Assembly: GCF_015694465.1 (NCBI RefSeq)
Contig: NZ_JADQDO010000001.1
Location: 1-64,000 of the forward strand
Length of the DNA stretch: 64,000 nucleotides
Origin: Microvirga alba
GTDB taxonomy: Bacteria; Pseudomonadota; Alphaproteobacteria; Rhizobiales; Beijerinckiaceae
Reading direction: 5' to 3'
Part shown: one piece after another, positions 8,151 through 16,222 of the stretch
Numbering within the stretch: position 1 is the first letter of the stretch
Layout of the letters: every line of letters begins with the position of its first letter
Notes under the pieces: generated by a model
What the model saw: the letters and a program-made list of their open reading frames with translations, nothing else
Database searches by the model: none
What the model was told of the DNA's origin: nothing
Program-made: the position numbers and the translations under genes

Positions 8151-9539
8151 TCAGAGCCGGAAGCCCCGGCGCAGGGAATAGGCGCGCCCGAGAAGCCCGG
8201 CTCCACCGCCGCTGAACATCCCGTTCGTGAACCATTGCGGATAATGCAGCATGTAGTGCAGCAATTTTTCGCCGATGCGCCGTTCCCGGTCCACGAAAAA
8301 GAGACCGGCCGCGAGCATCGGCACGTAGCTTTGCCATTCCGGCGTCTGGCTTGAAACGGGCTGGCGGAAGTCGAACATGCGGGGCGTATCGCTCCGGCGC
8401 GTCATGGCGTTGATGCCGTTGGGATCCGCCATCACCACGTCGGCATAGGTTTTGGCGATGCCGATCATCTCCTCCTCCTTGGCGAGGAGGCCGTGCTCGG
8501 CGAGCGCCAGCGGCAACTCGGCGGTGACCGTCATTTTCCAGAAATACTCGGATTTCTGCTTCTTCTTGAACGTCGCATCCTGCTGATAGGCGGATGAGAT
8601 CGCCCCATCATCGTCCACCACCATCGCGGCGCGATAGAAGTTCAGGAGCTTTCGCGCCTTCTCGAGATAGCGCGGCTCCCGCGTGAAAGCATAAAGCTCC
8701 ACCAGCCCCGCGCCGAACGCGTTGATGTGGTTGGTCGGATCGGTCTCGCTGGGAATGAAGGCATAGCGATAATAGCCCGCGTCGAGATCGGGCAGATCGA
8801 TATAGAACCGTTCGTACTCGTCGAAAGAAGGGGCGAGCTGTTCGGCAAGATCGGCGATACCCTCGTGGCGTTCTCCCCGCGCGGCCAGCCTGTTGGCGAG
8901 CTGCAGGATCGGCAGGGCAATGAGTCCGGTCGCGGTAATGTCGGTGCCACGCATGGTCGGGCCGCCGAAGGTGATCACGGAGCCCCAGGATTTGACGACC
9001 CGCTTCTGGTTTTCGTCGATCGCTCCGTGCCGGTCGTCCCGCGCGGCCATCACGTTATGCGCCGCGCCGATGAGGAGGTCGCGAAAGCGCGTCTCGCCCG
9101 TGCCTTCGTAGAGTTGAAGCGCCGCCCGTCCCCAGAAAGACCATTGCCAGGAGAAAGCCTGCCCGCGCTCATGCATCGGCGGCAGGCTCGGATCGGGGTT
9201 GTCCGGCGCGGTCAGCCAGCGCAGGCCCCAGTTCAGGAAATCGTAGAAGACGTCCCGATGCGGCGTGCAGCTGGTGAACACGCCGAAGGCGCTCGCCGTC
9301 GCGTGGCGCTCGCGCCGTTCCACGAAGGACGAAGGGTGCTCCAGAAGCGCCATCGCGTCCTTATCGTCCACGGCCTCGCCGGAATGGTAGCGGCTCCAGA
9401 TTTTGAGATAGCGCTGATAGGCGCCCTGATTATCGAGCCCGGCGAATGTCAGCCCAGGCTTGCTCCACCCGGTCAGCACCGTGGGCGCGAAAACGGGCAC
9501 GGACAGGCTCTGCAGGAAGCTGCGTCTCGTCGGATTCAT
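8151..9539 (-). CDS. Tat-exported alpha/alpha-toroid protein of unknown function
   Basis: A 462-residue protein. It begins with a twin-arginine signal (TRRSFLQSL, then a hydrophobic stretch ending before GWSKPGL). The body is helical and rich in Trp and Tyr, with repeated helical hairpins, for example GRAALQLYEGTGETRFRDLL and LVELYAFTREPRYLEKARKL. This resembles the (alpha/alpha)6 toroid of glycosidases, lyases and glucuronyl epimerases, but no catalytic signature is recognised. Tat export suggests a folded periplasmic enzyme. It lies 76 nt upstream of the CysQ-like gene on the same strand; whether it belongs to that operon is uncertain. Confidence 0.75.
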   Translation of the reverse strand: MNPTRRSFLQSLSVPVFAPTVLTGWSKPGLTFAGLDNQGAYQRYLKIWSRYHSGEAVDDKDAMALLEHPSSFVERRERHATASAFGVFTSCTPHRDVFYDFLNWGLRWLTAPDNPDPSLPPMHERGQAFSWQWSFWGRAALQLYEGTGETRFRDLLIGAAHNVMAARDDRHGAIDENQKRVVKSWGSVITFGGPTMRGTDITATGLIALPILQLANRLAARGERHEGIADLAEQLAPSFDEYERFYIDLPDLDAGYYRYAFIPSETDPTNHINAFGAGLVELYAFTREPRYLEKARKLLNFYRAAMVVDDDGAISSAYQQDATFKKKQKSEYFWKMTVTAELPLALAEHGLLAKEEEMIGIAKTYADVVMADPNGINAMTRRSDTPRMFDFRQPVSSQTPEWQSYVPMLAAGLFFVDRERRIGEKLLHYMLHYPQWFTNGMFSGGGAGLLGRAYSLRRGFRL

Positions 9540-9767
9540 CGGCCGGCCCTGGACTCCGCATAGGCGAGGCGCGGTCGGCCCGCGCTTTCCGCGAAAAGTT
9601 TGAAGAAATTCCGTTACACCGCTTCCGACCTAACGTCAGTATTTTTTCCTCCAAGCCGGGAGATGCCTCTGATGGCAAGAGCGAGACGATCTGCTAACCC
9701 AACGTCATGCCGCCAGACGTATCGTCTTGCGTTGCCTCCGCCTTCGTCGATCGCTCAGGTCATCAAG

Positions 9768-10742
9768 ATGAAATCCATTATTTCGTTATTTTGTTTTATT
9801 TTCGCATTTGGCGTCGCCGAGGCCAAGGATCTCAACAGGCAACTCGCGCCTGACATGGCCCGGGTTTACGGCTTTCTGATCGGGCAAAGCATCTCGCTGA
9901 CCCGGATCGGCATGGAATTTCCCGCTTTGCGCAATGAGGCCGAACTGGCCCGCATGCGGTTTTCGGCGAAATTCGGCGAGAGCGAGAAAAAGCTGGAAGA
10001 GATCCTGAGATCGATGCTCGGGAGCAAGTTCGATGAGACCGACCGTCAGTTGCGCGCCAGCATCGAGGCCAATGCGAAGAAGCAGGCACTGACGCGGCCG
10101 GATGCGGCCGCCTTTCTAGAACTCATGGCGGCCCGTGCAAGAGGAGAAATCGCCGACGAATTTCTGAAGCCGTTGCTCATCGCCAAGTATGCGGACCGTC
10201 CAGCCGCCGAGTTCGTCGATGGCTGGCGACAAACCTTCGTATCGGACGGAAGCGGCAAGGCGCGCGGGGTCAAGATCCATCTTCAGATCCCAAAGAGCTT
10301 TGGGTCGAAGGAGAGCCCGCGCCCTCACATCGTTCGCAATTGGACGTCCCAGGACGGAAAGGGGCCGATCGTTCTTGTTCTCGATATCCGAGAGGTCGGC
10401 GCGGCCGTCACGCAAAAGAGCCTCGATGAGGAATTTGGCCCCGACATGGTCAAGGACGTCGTCGGACCCGATGGGCAAGTGCTCAATTCCGGCAAATTCA
10501 AGCACGAGACATATCCCGGCTTTTGGGTTCAGGCCGTCCGCGCCGAAGAAAGGGCGACTATGAAAGTGCAGATCGCCTTCCAGCTTTATCAAATCTTCGC
10601 GCGAGACAAGGCCGTGGCCATCGGATGCTTTTCGACGTTGGACGAGGGTGCTCGCTCCGATCCCAAGACGGTTTTTCAGGAACTCCAGCCGCTCTGCCTT
10701 CAGGTCCTCAACACCCTGGTCCTGCCCGGGGCGTATGAATGA
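9768..10742 (+). CDS. Exported protein of unknown function
   Basis: A 324-residue protein that starts at ATG 9768 with a clear Sec signal peptide (MKSIISLFCFIFAFGVAEA). A longer in-frame reading from 9600 would place the signal internally and is rejected. The mature part has a helical first half, rich in Arg/Glu and with repeated AxxR/ExL patterns. The second half is beta-rich (VKIHLQIPKSFGSK; MKVQIAFQLYQIFAR; KAVAIGCFSTLDEG). No known domain is recognised. Codon use matches the surroundings although the signal-peptide region is AT-rich. It stands alone between divergent and convergent neighbours. Confidence 0.72.
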   Translation: MKSIISLFCFIFAFGVAEAKDLNRQLAPDMARVYGFLIGQSISLTRIGMEFPALRNEAELARMRFSAKFGESEKKLEEILRSMLGSKFDETDRQLRASIEANAKKQALTRPDAAAFLELMAARARGEIADEFLKPLLIAKYADRPAAEFVDGWRQTFVSDGSGKARGVKIHLQIPKSFGSKESPRPHIVRNWTSQDGKGPIVLVLDIREVGAAVTQKSLDEEFGPDMVKDVVGPDGQVLNSGKFKHETYPGFWVQAVRAEERATMKVQIAFQLYQIFARDKAVAIGCFSTLDEGARSDPKTVFQELQPLCLQVLNTLVLPGAYE

Positions 10743-10801
10743 GCGCTCGGCGCTCGGCGTCGCGCGTCAAGGTCAGGACAATGCATCGATAAGAAGGCGA
10801 T

Positions 10802-11734
10802 CTAGAAGAGACGCAGCAGGCAGTCGAGCGTCATCGCCGCGAACAAGATCAGACCGGCATCCCGGTTCGAGCGGAAGAGGCGCAACGCACCCGCGCCGTC
10901 GTCGCGGTCGATGCGCGCGACCTGTCGGGCGAGATGAAGGGCGAAGACGCCCAGGCCGATGAAGGAGGCAGGGCCGGCCTTCGCCATCAGGAACGCCGCG
11001 ATCATGAAGGCGATCGTCAGCGCGTAGCAGATCGCGACGCCAAGCTTGACGCGCTCGCCGAAGAAACGCGCGGAGGACTTTATGCCGGCGATTTCGTCAT
11101 CCTCGATGTCCTGCAGGGCATAGATGGTGTCGTATCCCACCACCCAGGCGATGCTGCCGAGATAGAGCGCCACAGCGGGCCATCCGAGCGAGCCGAAGGC
11201 GGCGGCCCAGCCCATCAGCGCGCCCCAGGCGAAGGCGAGGCCGAGGACGATCTGCGGCATCCAGAAGAACCGTTTCATGAACGGATAGAGCGCGACGACT
11301 CCAAGCGACGCAAAGCCCGTCATAATGGCGAAAGCGTTGAACTGGAGCAGCACCGCAAGGCCCGCCACGCCTTGCAGGACCAGGAAGACCAGAGCGCCCT
11401 TGAGACCGATCTGGCCGGAGGGGAGGGGGCGCTGGCGGGTGCGCTCGACGCGGGTGTCGATATCGCGGTCGACGATGTCGTTATAGGTGCACCCCGCGCC
11501 GCGCATCGCCACCGCGCCGATGAGGAACAGCACGCAATGGATCGGGTTGGGCCAGCTTTGCCCGCCCGCGAGCGCAGCCAAAGCTGCCGACCACCAGCAC
11601 GGGAGCAGAAGCAGCCACCAGCCGATGGGCCGCTCGATGCGGGCAAGGCGCAAGTATGGCCGCCACTCGACAGGCGTCACCCGGTCGGCCCAATGGCCCC
11701 GGACAGCGTCTGGCAGGGATGCCGGATTGTCCAT
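10802..11734 (-). CDS. ubiA: 4-hydroxybenzoate polyprenyltransferase
   Basis: Attaches the polyprenyl tail to 4-hydroxybenzoate in ubiquinone synthesis, in the inner membrane. The protein has 310 residues with 8-9 hydrophobic segments. The first aspartate motif is NDIVDRDID (~85-93). The second is YALQDIEDD (~195-205), typical of the UbiA subfamily rather than heme o or chlorophyll synthases. RLARIERPIGWWLLLLP at the start is also diagnostic. A small secreted-protein gene starts 16 nt upstream on the same strand. Confidence 0.96.
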   Translation of the reverse strand: MDNPASLPDAVRGHWADRVTPVEWRPYLRLARIERPIGWWLLLLPCWWSAALAALAGGQSWPNPIHCVLFLIGAVAMRGAGCTYNDIVDRDIDTRVERTRQRPLPSGQIGLKGALVFLVLQGVAGLAVLLQFNAFAIMTGFASLGVVALYPFMKRFFWMPQIVLGLAFAWGALMGWAAAFGSLGWPAVALYLGSIAWVVGYDTIYALQDIEDDEIAGIKSSARFFGERVKLGVAICYALTIAFMIAAFLMAKAGPASFIGLGVFALHLARQVARIDRDDGAGALRLFRSNRDAGLILFAAMTLDCLLRLF

Positions 11735-11750
11735 GTCGGACGCGCCGCGG

Positions 11751-12227
11751 TTAAAGCGCGCCCTTCGGCATGCTGTAGGAACCGGTCAGGCCGCCGCCGC
11801 CGAGAAGGCCGGGGGCGCCGCCCTGCTGCGCCTGCTTCTTGGCCTGCTTTTCCATTTCGGCGATCTTCGCCGCCGCCTGACAGGCCTTGCCCTTCATCTC
11901 GACGGCACGGGCATGATCCTGCTTGAAGTTGTCGGCGAACTGATCGGGAACCTGACACCAATCCTTGTTGGCGGTGATCCATTTCATGCCGACATCGCCG
12001 TTGGCGGCGAGCTTCGTGAAGATGCCGCAAGCATCGCGGGGATCGACCTGTTTCTTCTTGCCGCCGTCGCCGAGCTTGTTGATCTGCTGAATCAGGCTCT
12101 GGCGCTCGGTGAGGAACTTCTGTGCATCCTGGCAATTGCTCGACTGCGCGAGGGCGGGAGCAGCCACGAAAATGCCAGCCACGGTAAATGCGGCCGCAAG
12201 GTGCGAACGGATATGCGTCATTGGCAA
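11751..12227 (-). CDS. Small exported protein with conserved cysteines, unknown function
   Basis: A 158-residue protein with a Sec signal (…FTVAGIFVAAPALAQ). A start two codons downstream (MTHIR) is equally possible. The mature part has four cysteines: NCQDAQ, DACGIF, DWCQVP and KACQAA. Their spacing suggests two disulfides in a helical periplasmic domain. The tail is Gly-rich (GGAPGLLGGGGLTG). I do not recognise a named family, although similar small Cys-paired exported proteins occur in Hyphomicrobiales. It is upstream of ubiA and divergent from rsmE. Confidence 0.72.
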   Translation of the reverse strand: MPMTHIRSHLAAAFTVAGIFVAAPALAQSSNCQDAQKFLTERQSLIQQINKLGDGGKKKQVDPRDACGIFTKLAANGDVGMKWITANKDWCQVPDQFADNFKQDHARAVEMKGKACQAAAKIAEMEKQAKKQAQQGGAPGLLGGGGLTGSYSMPKGAL

Positions 12228-12438
12228 TGTCCTTCAAAGAGGCGCGCGACGTCTCGCGCACCGGTGCTCTGTTAGCAGGTTGCGGGCGTGTAAGCCAAGC
12301 GGCGATTGGCCCTGCGCGCGAGAGGATGTGCAGAGGCGCACGTGATCCGCGGACGAAATTCCCGGTGAGAGTACGATCATGCCCCTCCCGGACGCGGCTG
12401 GGAGTTGATAAAACCAGGTGACCCTCTGAAGAGCCCTC

Positions 12439-13185
12439 ATGTCCGCTTACGATTTCAACGCCCCCCGCCTGTTCATCGATGCACCTTTGAGCGCCGGTGC
12501 CCGGATCGCGCTCGACCGCGGGCAGGCCAACTACCTCCTGAACGTTCTGCGCCTGGGCACGGGAGATGCTGTCCTGATTTTCAACGGGCGGGATGGCGAA
12601 TGGAAGGCCGAGATCGCGGTCGAGGGCCGGAAGGCGGCGGACCTCGTCTGTGTCGAGCGCAGCCGCGAGCAGACCGCGCCGCCCGATCTCATCTATGCCT
12701 TCGCGCCGCTGAAGCATGCCCGTCTCGATTACATGGTGCAGAAGGCGGTCGAGATGGGCGCCGGCGTTCTCCAGCCGGTCCTGACCCGCCGGACCCAGAG
12801 CACGAGGGTCAATCTCGAGCGCATGCGGGGTAACGCTATCGAGGCTGCCGAGCAATGCGGGATTTTGACGTTGCCGGAAGTCCGCGATGAAGAGAATTTA
12901 GATAAATTTATCAAGGGCTTGGAAGCGGATAGGCTGGTCGTGTTCTGCGACGAGGATGCACCCGTTTCCAACCCAGTCGAAGCCCTCTCAAGCTTGGGGA
13001 ACAAGTCGCTCAGGTTGGCCGTTATCGTCGGACCGGAAGGCGGTTTCACCGACCAGGAGAGAGCGATTGTTGCCGCCCACCAGACATGTGTCCGCATTTC
13101 GTTGGGACCGCGAATCCTACGCGCCGACACAGCCGCTGTGGCCGCATTGGCCGTCGTGCAATCCATGCTTGGCGATTGGCGCTGA
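12439..13185 (+). CDS. rsmE: 16S rRNA (uracil-1498-N3)-methyltransferase
   Basis: Methylates N3 of U1498 in 16S rRNA using S-adenosylmethionine. The 248-residue protein has an N-terminal PUA-like domain (RLFIDAPLSAGARIALDRGQ, HYLLNVLRL-type block) and a C-terminal SPOUT domain with a trefoil knot. The knot region carries VIVGPEGGFTDQE and ISLGPRILRADTAAVAALAV, both diagnostic of RsmE. It is a single gene with its own leader, divergent from the small exported protein. Confidence 0.96.
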   Translation: MSAYDFNAPRLFIDAPLSAGARIALDRGQANYLLNVLRLGTGDAVLIFNGRDGEWKAEIAVEGRKAADLVCVERSREQTAPPDLIYAFAPLKHARLDYMVQKAVEMGAGVLQPVLTRRTQSTRVNLERMRGNAIEAAEQCGILTLPEVRDEENLDKFIKGLEADRLVVFCDEDAPVSNPVEALSSLGNKSLRLAVIVGPEGGFTDQERAIVAAHQTCVRISLGPRILRADTAAVAALAVVQSMLGDWR

Positions 13186-13254
13186 CGCCATCGCCCGGAA
13201 ACGGGTCATGCCAATCCGCCTCTAGCTTCAACAGCTTAGCAGTTTCATTCGAAT

Positions 13255-13276
13255 TCGCCCCAATCTCGCCCCAATC
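13255..13276. repeat. Perfect tandem 11-bp direct repeat
   Basis: Two adjacent identical copies of TCGCCCCAATC, at 13255-13265 and 13266-13276. They end about 80 nt upstream of the ybdK-like start. The 11-bp pitch matches one helical turn, as expected for a direct-repeat operator. No regulator is identified; chance duplication is also possible. Confidence 0.6.
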
Positions 13277-13357
13277 GGAGGGAGGTTGGCGCGTATTCTT
13301 GCAGGAATGCGAGGTTAAAGAATCAAAGCCGACAGAATAAATTGGAGGAGCTCAAAA

Positions 13358-14497
13358 ATGAGCGGGGAATTCAAGTTCGGTATCGAGGAAGAGTACTTTT
13401 TGAATGACGTTTCTAAACGTGACGTTGCAAGGGGAAGAGTAAAAGAATTCTTTGCATCTTGCCGCGATAATCTCTCGGAAGACATCCAGCATGAGATGCT
13501 TGAACCTCAGATCGAGATCGCGACGAAGCCGTGCCTGGATTTCGCCGATGCCCGCGCACAGCTCACCGGCCTGCGGTCCTCGGTCGGGGCGATCGCCCGT
13601 GACTTCAATCTCTCCATCGTAGCGTCGGGAACCCATCCCTTGGCCGTCTGGGCTCGCGTGCGGGCGAACGGTCAGGCGCGTTACGGCAAGGTCATGCACG
13701 ATCTTCAGATGGTGGGCAGCCGAACGGTGGTGTGCGGCATGCATGTCCATGTGGAGGTGCCTGACCTGGCGCTGCGCGTCGACATCATGAACCGGATCCA
13801 GCCCTATCTGCCGCTCCTGCTGGCGCTGTCGACTTCGTCGCCGTTCTGGCAGGCGCAGCGCACCGGCCTTCTCGGCTACCGCCTCGCCGCCTATCGCGAA
13901 TTGCCCCGCACCGGCCTGCCGGATCTGTTCCAGGATGTGAAGGATTACGAGCGCTATATCGATACGCTCGTCGCGGCCCGCGCCATCGAGAATTCGAGCT
14001 ATGTCTGGTGGGTCATCCGGCCGTCGCTCAAGCACCCGACCCTCGAATTGCGTGTCGCCGACAGCTGCACCCGGGTGGACGATACGCTCGCCATCGCCGC
14101 CCTCTACCGCTGCCTCGTGCGGCGCTTGAGCCTCGATCCGACGTTGAACGCCGGTCAAACCGGCGCGTCCCGGGCCATCAACGATGAAAACGGCTGGCGG
14201 GCCCAGCGCTACGGCATCCATGGCAGTTTCGTCGACGAGGCTTCACGCAGCGCCAAGCCGGTGCGCCAGATCCTCGACGAAACCCTCGCCCTCGTGGCGC
14301 ACGACGCGCAGGCGCTGGGTTGCGAGCGCGAGCTCGATCTCGCCCGCTGGATTGTCGCCCGCGGCACCAGCGCCGACCAGCAATTGACCCTCTACACGGA
14401 AGCCATCGGCAGAGGGCTCTCAAGCCGCGAGGCGCTCGCCGGCGTGGTGGATTGGCTCTCCGCCGAGACGGTCGGGGAGACGGTGGTGCGGCACTAG
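13358..14497 (+). CDS. ybdK: Carboxylate-amine ligase, YbdK/GCS2 family
   Basis: A 379-residue ATP-grasp-like ligase of the glutamate-cysteine ligase 2 family. The N-terminal metal/ATP motif FGIEEEYFL is typical, and CGMHVHVEVPD and ELRVADSCTRVDDTLAIAAL are further family blocks. The E. coli relative has weak gamma-glutamylcysteine ligase activity; the true substrate is generally unknown. A strong ribosome site (GGAGGAG) lies 8 nt before the start. The bona fide gshA follows 305 nt downstream, so the two paralogous activities are neighbours. Confidence 0.9.
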   Translation: MSGEFKFGIEEEYFLNDVSKRDVARGRVKEFFASCRDNLSEDIQHEMLEPQIEIATKPCLDFADARAQLTGLRSSVGAIARDFNLSIVASGTHPLAVWARVRANGQARYGKVMHDLQMVGSRTVVCGMHVHVEVPDLALRVDIMNRIQPYLPLLLALSTSSPFWQAQRTGLLGYRLAAYRELPRTGLPDLFQDVKDYERYIDTLVAARAIENSSYVWWVIRPSLKHPTLELRVADSCTRVDDTLAIAALYRCLVRRLSLDPTLNAGQTGASRAINDENGWRAQRYGIHGSFVDEASRSAKPVRQILDETLALVAHDAQALGCERELDLARWIVARGTSADQQLTLYTEAIGRGLSSREALAGVVDWLSAETVGETVVRH

Positions 14498-14513
14498 GGA
14501 ACAGTGCCTATCC

Positions 14514-14646
14514 CACGTCGTCATCACCGGGCTTGTCCCGGTGATCTCGCTCCGAGAGGCACCCGTCCAATAGAGATGGCCGGGACGGGGCTGCCCATGG
14601 CGCGGGAAGGGTTGATCCCGATGCGACGTGCTTGCCGGGCCATGAC
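14514..14646. repeat. REP-like palindromic intergenic repeat
   Basis: The ybdK-gshA gap contains a perfect hairpin: arm ATCACCGGG at 14523-14531, loop CTTGT, arm CCCGGTGAT at 14537-14545. It is followed by a block (GAGATGGCCGGGACGGG…GCCGGGCCATGAC) with further ATGGCCGGG/CCGGGCCAT complementarity. Cores of the type CCGGGCTTGTCCCGG are dispersed repeats in many Hyphomicrobiales. It is probably such an element, but only one copy lies in this window. Confidence 0.65.
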
Positions 14647-14752
14647 AAATGGGCGCGCTCCGGCTTTCCCCTTCACAAAACCCATGCGCGCACATCATAT
14701 CATTGTATCTTTGTCGCTCATTGCAGCTTGGCCTTAACCCGCCTATCTACAC

Positions 14753-14789
14753 CCGACCTAAAGTCGGCGCGCCTTGAACGCGCTTTTTT
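14753..14789 (+). terminator. Terminator-like tandem hairpins just upstream of gshA
   Basis: Hairpin 1 has arms CCGAC and GTCGG (14753-14767) with loop CTAAA. Hairpin 2 has arms GCGCG and CGCGC (14767-14783) with loop CCTTGAA, followed at once by six T (14784-14789). The gshA ribosome site (GAGGT) and its ATG at 14803 come directly after. The stems are short, so strength is uncertain. Confidence 0.5.
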
Positions 14790-14802
14790 GATGAGGTGAT
14801 AC

Positions 14803-16173
14803 ATGGCGCGCGACGTATCCGATGCGGCTGTCATCGGAGCGCGGGCTGAGCTCGTGGAATGGATCGCGTCCGGCGAGAAGCCGCGCGAGGCTTGGCGGCT
14901 TGGCACGGAACACGAGAAAGTCCCCTTCTACACAGCAGATGCGTCGCCCGTGCCCTACGAGGGCGAGCGGGGCATCCGCGCACTCCTGGACGGCCTGCAG
15001 AGGCTGACCGGTTGGGACCCGATCATCGAGAACAGCCATTCCATCGGGCTCGCCGACGAGATCGGCGGCGGCGCGATTTCCCTGGAGCCGGGCGGGCAGT
15101 TCGAGTTGTCCGGCGCGCCGGTGAAAACGCTGCACGAAACCGATGAGGAAACGGCGCGGCATCTGGCGCAGGTGAAGGTGATCGGCGAAAAGCTCGGCAT
15201 CGGCTTTCTGACGCTCGGCATGAGCCCGCTCTGGACGCGCGCCGAGACGCCGGTGATGCCGAAGGCGCGTTATCGCATCATGACCAATTACATGCCAAAG
15301 GTCGGCACGTTGGGCCTCGACATGATGTACCGCACGGCGACCGTGCAGGTGAACATGGATTATGCCTCCGAGGCTGACATGGTGAAGAAAATGCGGGTGT
15401 CCCTCGCGCTTCAACCCATCGCCACGGCGATCTTCGCCAACTCGCCCTTCACCGACGGCAAACCCAACGGCTACCTGTCGATGCGCTCGCAGATCTGGCG
15501 CGACACCGACCGCGACCGCACCGGCATGATGGCCTTCGCGTTCGAGGACGGCTTCGGCTACGAGCGCTATGTGGATTGGGCGCTCGACGTGCCGATGTAT
15601 TTCGTCAAGCGCGATGCGACTTATCATGATGTGGCCGGCGCTTCGTTCCGGGATCTGTTCGCCGGAAAGCTCGCGCAGTTGCCGGGCGAACGCGCCACAC
15701 GCTCCGACTGGGCGAACCACGTTTCGACGCTGTTTCCGGAAGTGCGGCTGAAGCGCTACCTCGAGATGCGCGGCGCGGATGTCGGCGGGCAGGAGCACAT
15801 CACGGCGCTCTCCGCTTTCTGGGCCGGGCTTCTCTATGACGAAGCCGCGCTCGACGGAGCGTGGGAGCTGGTGAAGAACTGGAGCGCGGAAGAGCGCGAG
15901 AGCCTTCGCGCGGATGTGCCGAAACTGGCCCTTAAAGCGCGCATCGCCGGACGCTCCGCACAGGACGTCGCGCGCGATGCACTCGCTCTCTCGCGAGCGG
16001 GCCTCGCACGCCGTGCTTATCTCGACGCGGCAGGCCAGGACGAGACGCGCCATCTCGACTACGCGGACGAGATCGTGACCTCGGGCCGCACGATGGCCGA
16101 GCGTCTTCTCGAACGGTACGACGGCCCGTGGAAGGGCTCGGTCCTGCCCGCGTTCAAGGAATGCGTTTATTGA
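14803..16173 (+). CDS. gshA: Glutamate-cysteine ligase, plant/alphaproteobacterial type
   Basis: Forms gamma-glutamylcysteine from Glu and Cys with ATP, the rate-limiting step of glutathione synthesis, in the cytoplasm. The 456-residue length matches the plant-like class. Blocks typical of this class are [52 protein letters not shown] and [17 protein letters not shown] ribosome site lies 5 nt before the ATG. The leader carries terminator-like hairpins. gshB is not in the window. A Kef-type antiporter, often glutathione-gated, lies at 38-40 kb. Confidence 0.96.
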   Translation: MARDVSDAAVIGARAELVEWIASGEKPREAWRLGTEHEKVPFYTADASPVPYEGERGIRALLDGLQRLTGWDPIIENSHSIGLADEIGGGAISLEPGGQFELSGAPVKTLHETDEETARHLAQVKVIGEKLGIGFLTLGMSPLWTRAETPVMPKARYRIMTNYMPKVGTLGLDMMYRTATVQVNMDYASEADMVKKMRVSLALQPIATAIFANSPFTDGKPNGYLSMRSQIWRDTDRDRTGMMAFAFEDGFGYERYVDWALDVPMYFVKRDATYHDVAGASFRDLFAGKLAQLPGERATRSDWANHVSTLFPEVRLKRYLEMRGADVGGQEHITALSAFWAGLLYDEAALDGAWELVKNWSAEERESLRADVPKLALKARIAGRSAQDVARDALALSRAGLARRAYLDAAGQDETRHLDYADEIVTSGRTMAERLLERYDGPWKGSVLPAFKECVY

Positions 16174-16188
16174 TCGCAACAATTCTCG

Positions 16189-16214
16189 GCGGCGAGCGGA
16201 TGACGTCTCGCCGC
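16189..16214. terminator. Hairpin between convergent gshA and diguanylate cyclase genes
   Basis: Arms GCGGCGAG (16189-16196) and CTCGCCGC (16207-16214) form an 8-bp perfect stem around a 10-nt loop, in the 49-nt gap between two convergent stops. No U-tract follows on either strand, so it may act as a Rho-assisted or 3'-end stabilising hairpin. Confidence 0.45.
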
Positions 16215-16222
16215 TGAAAACG

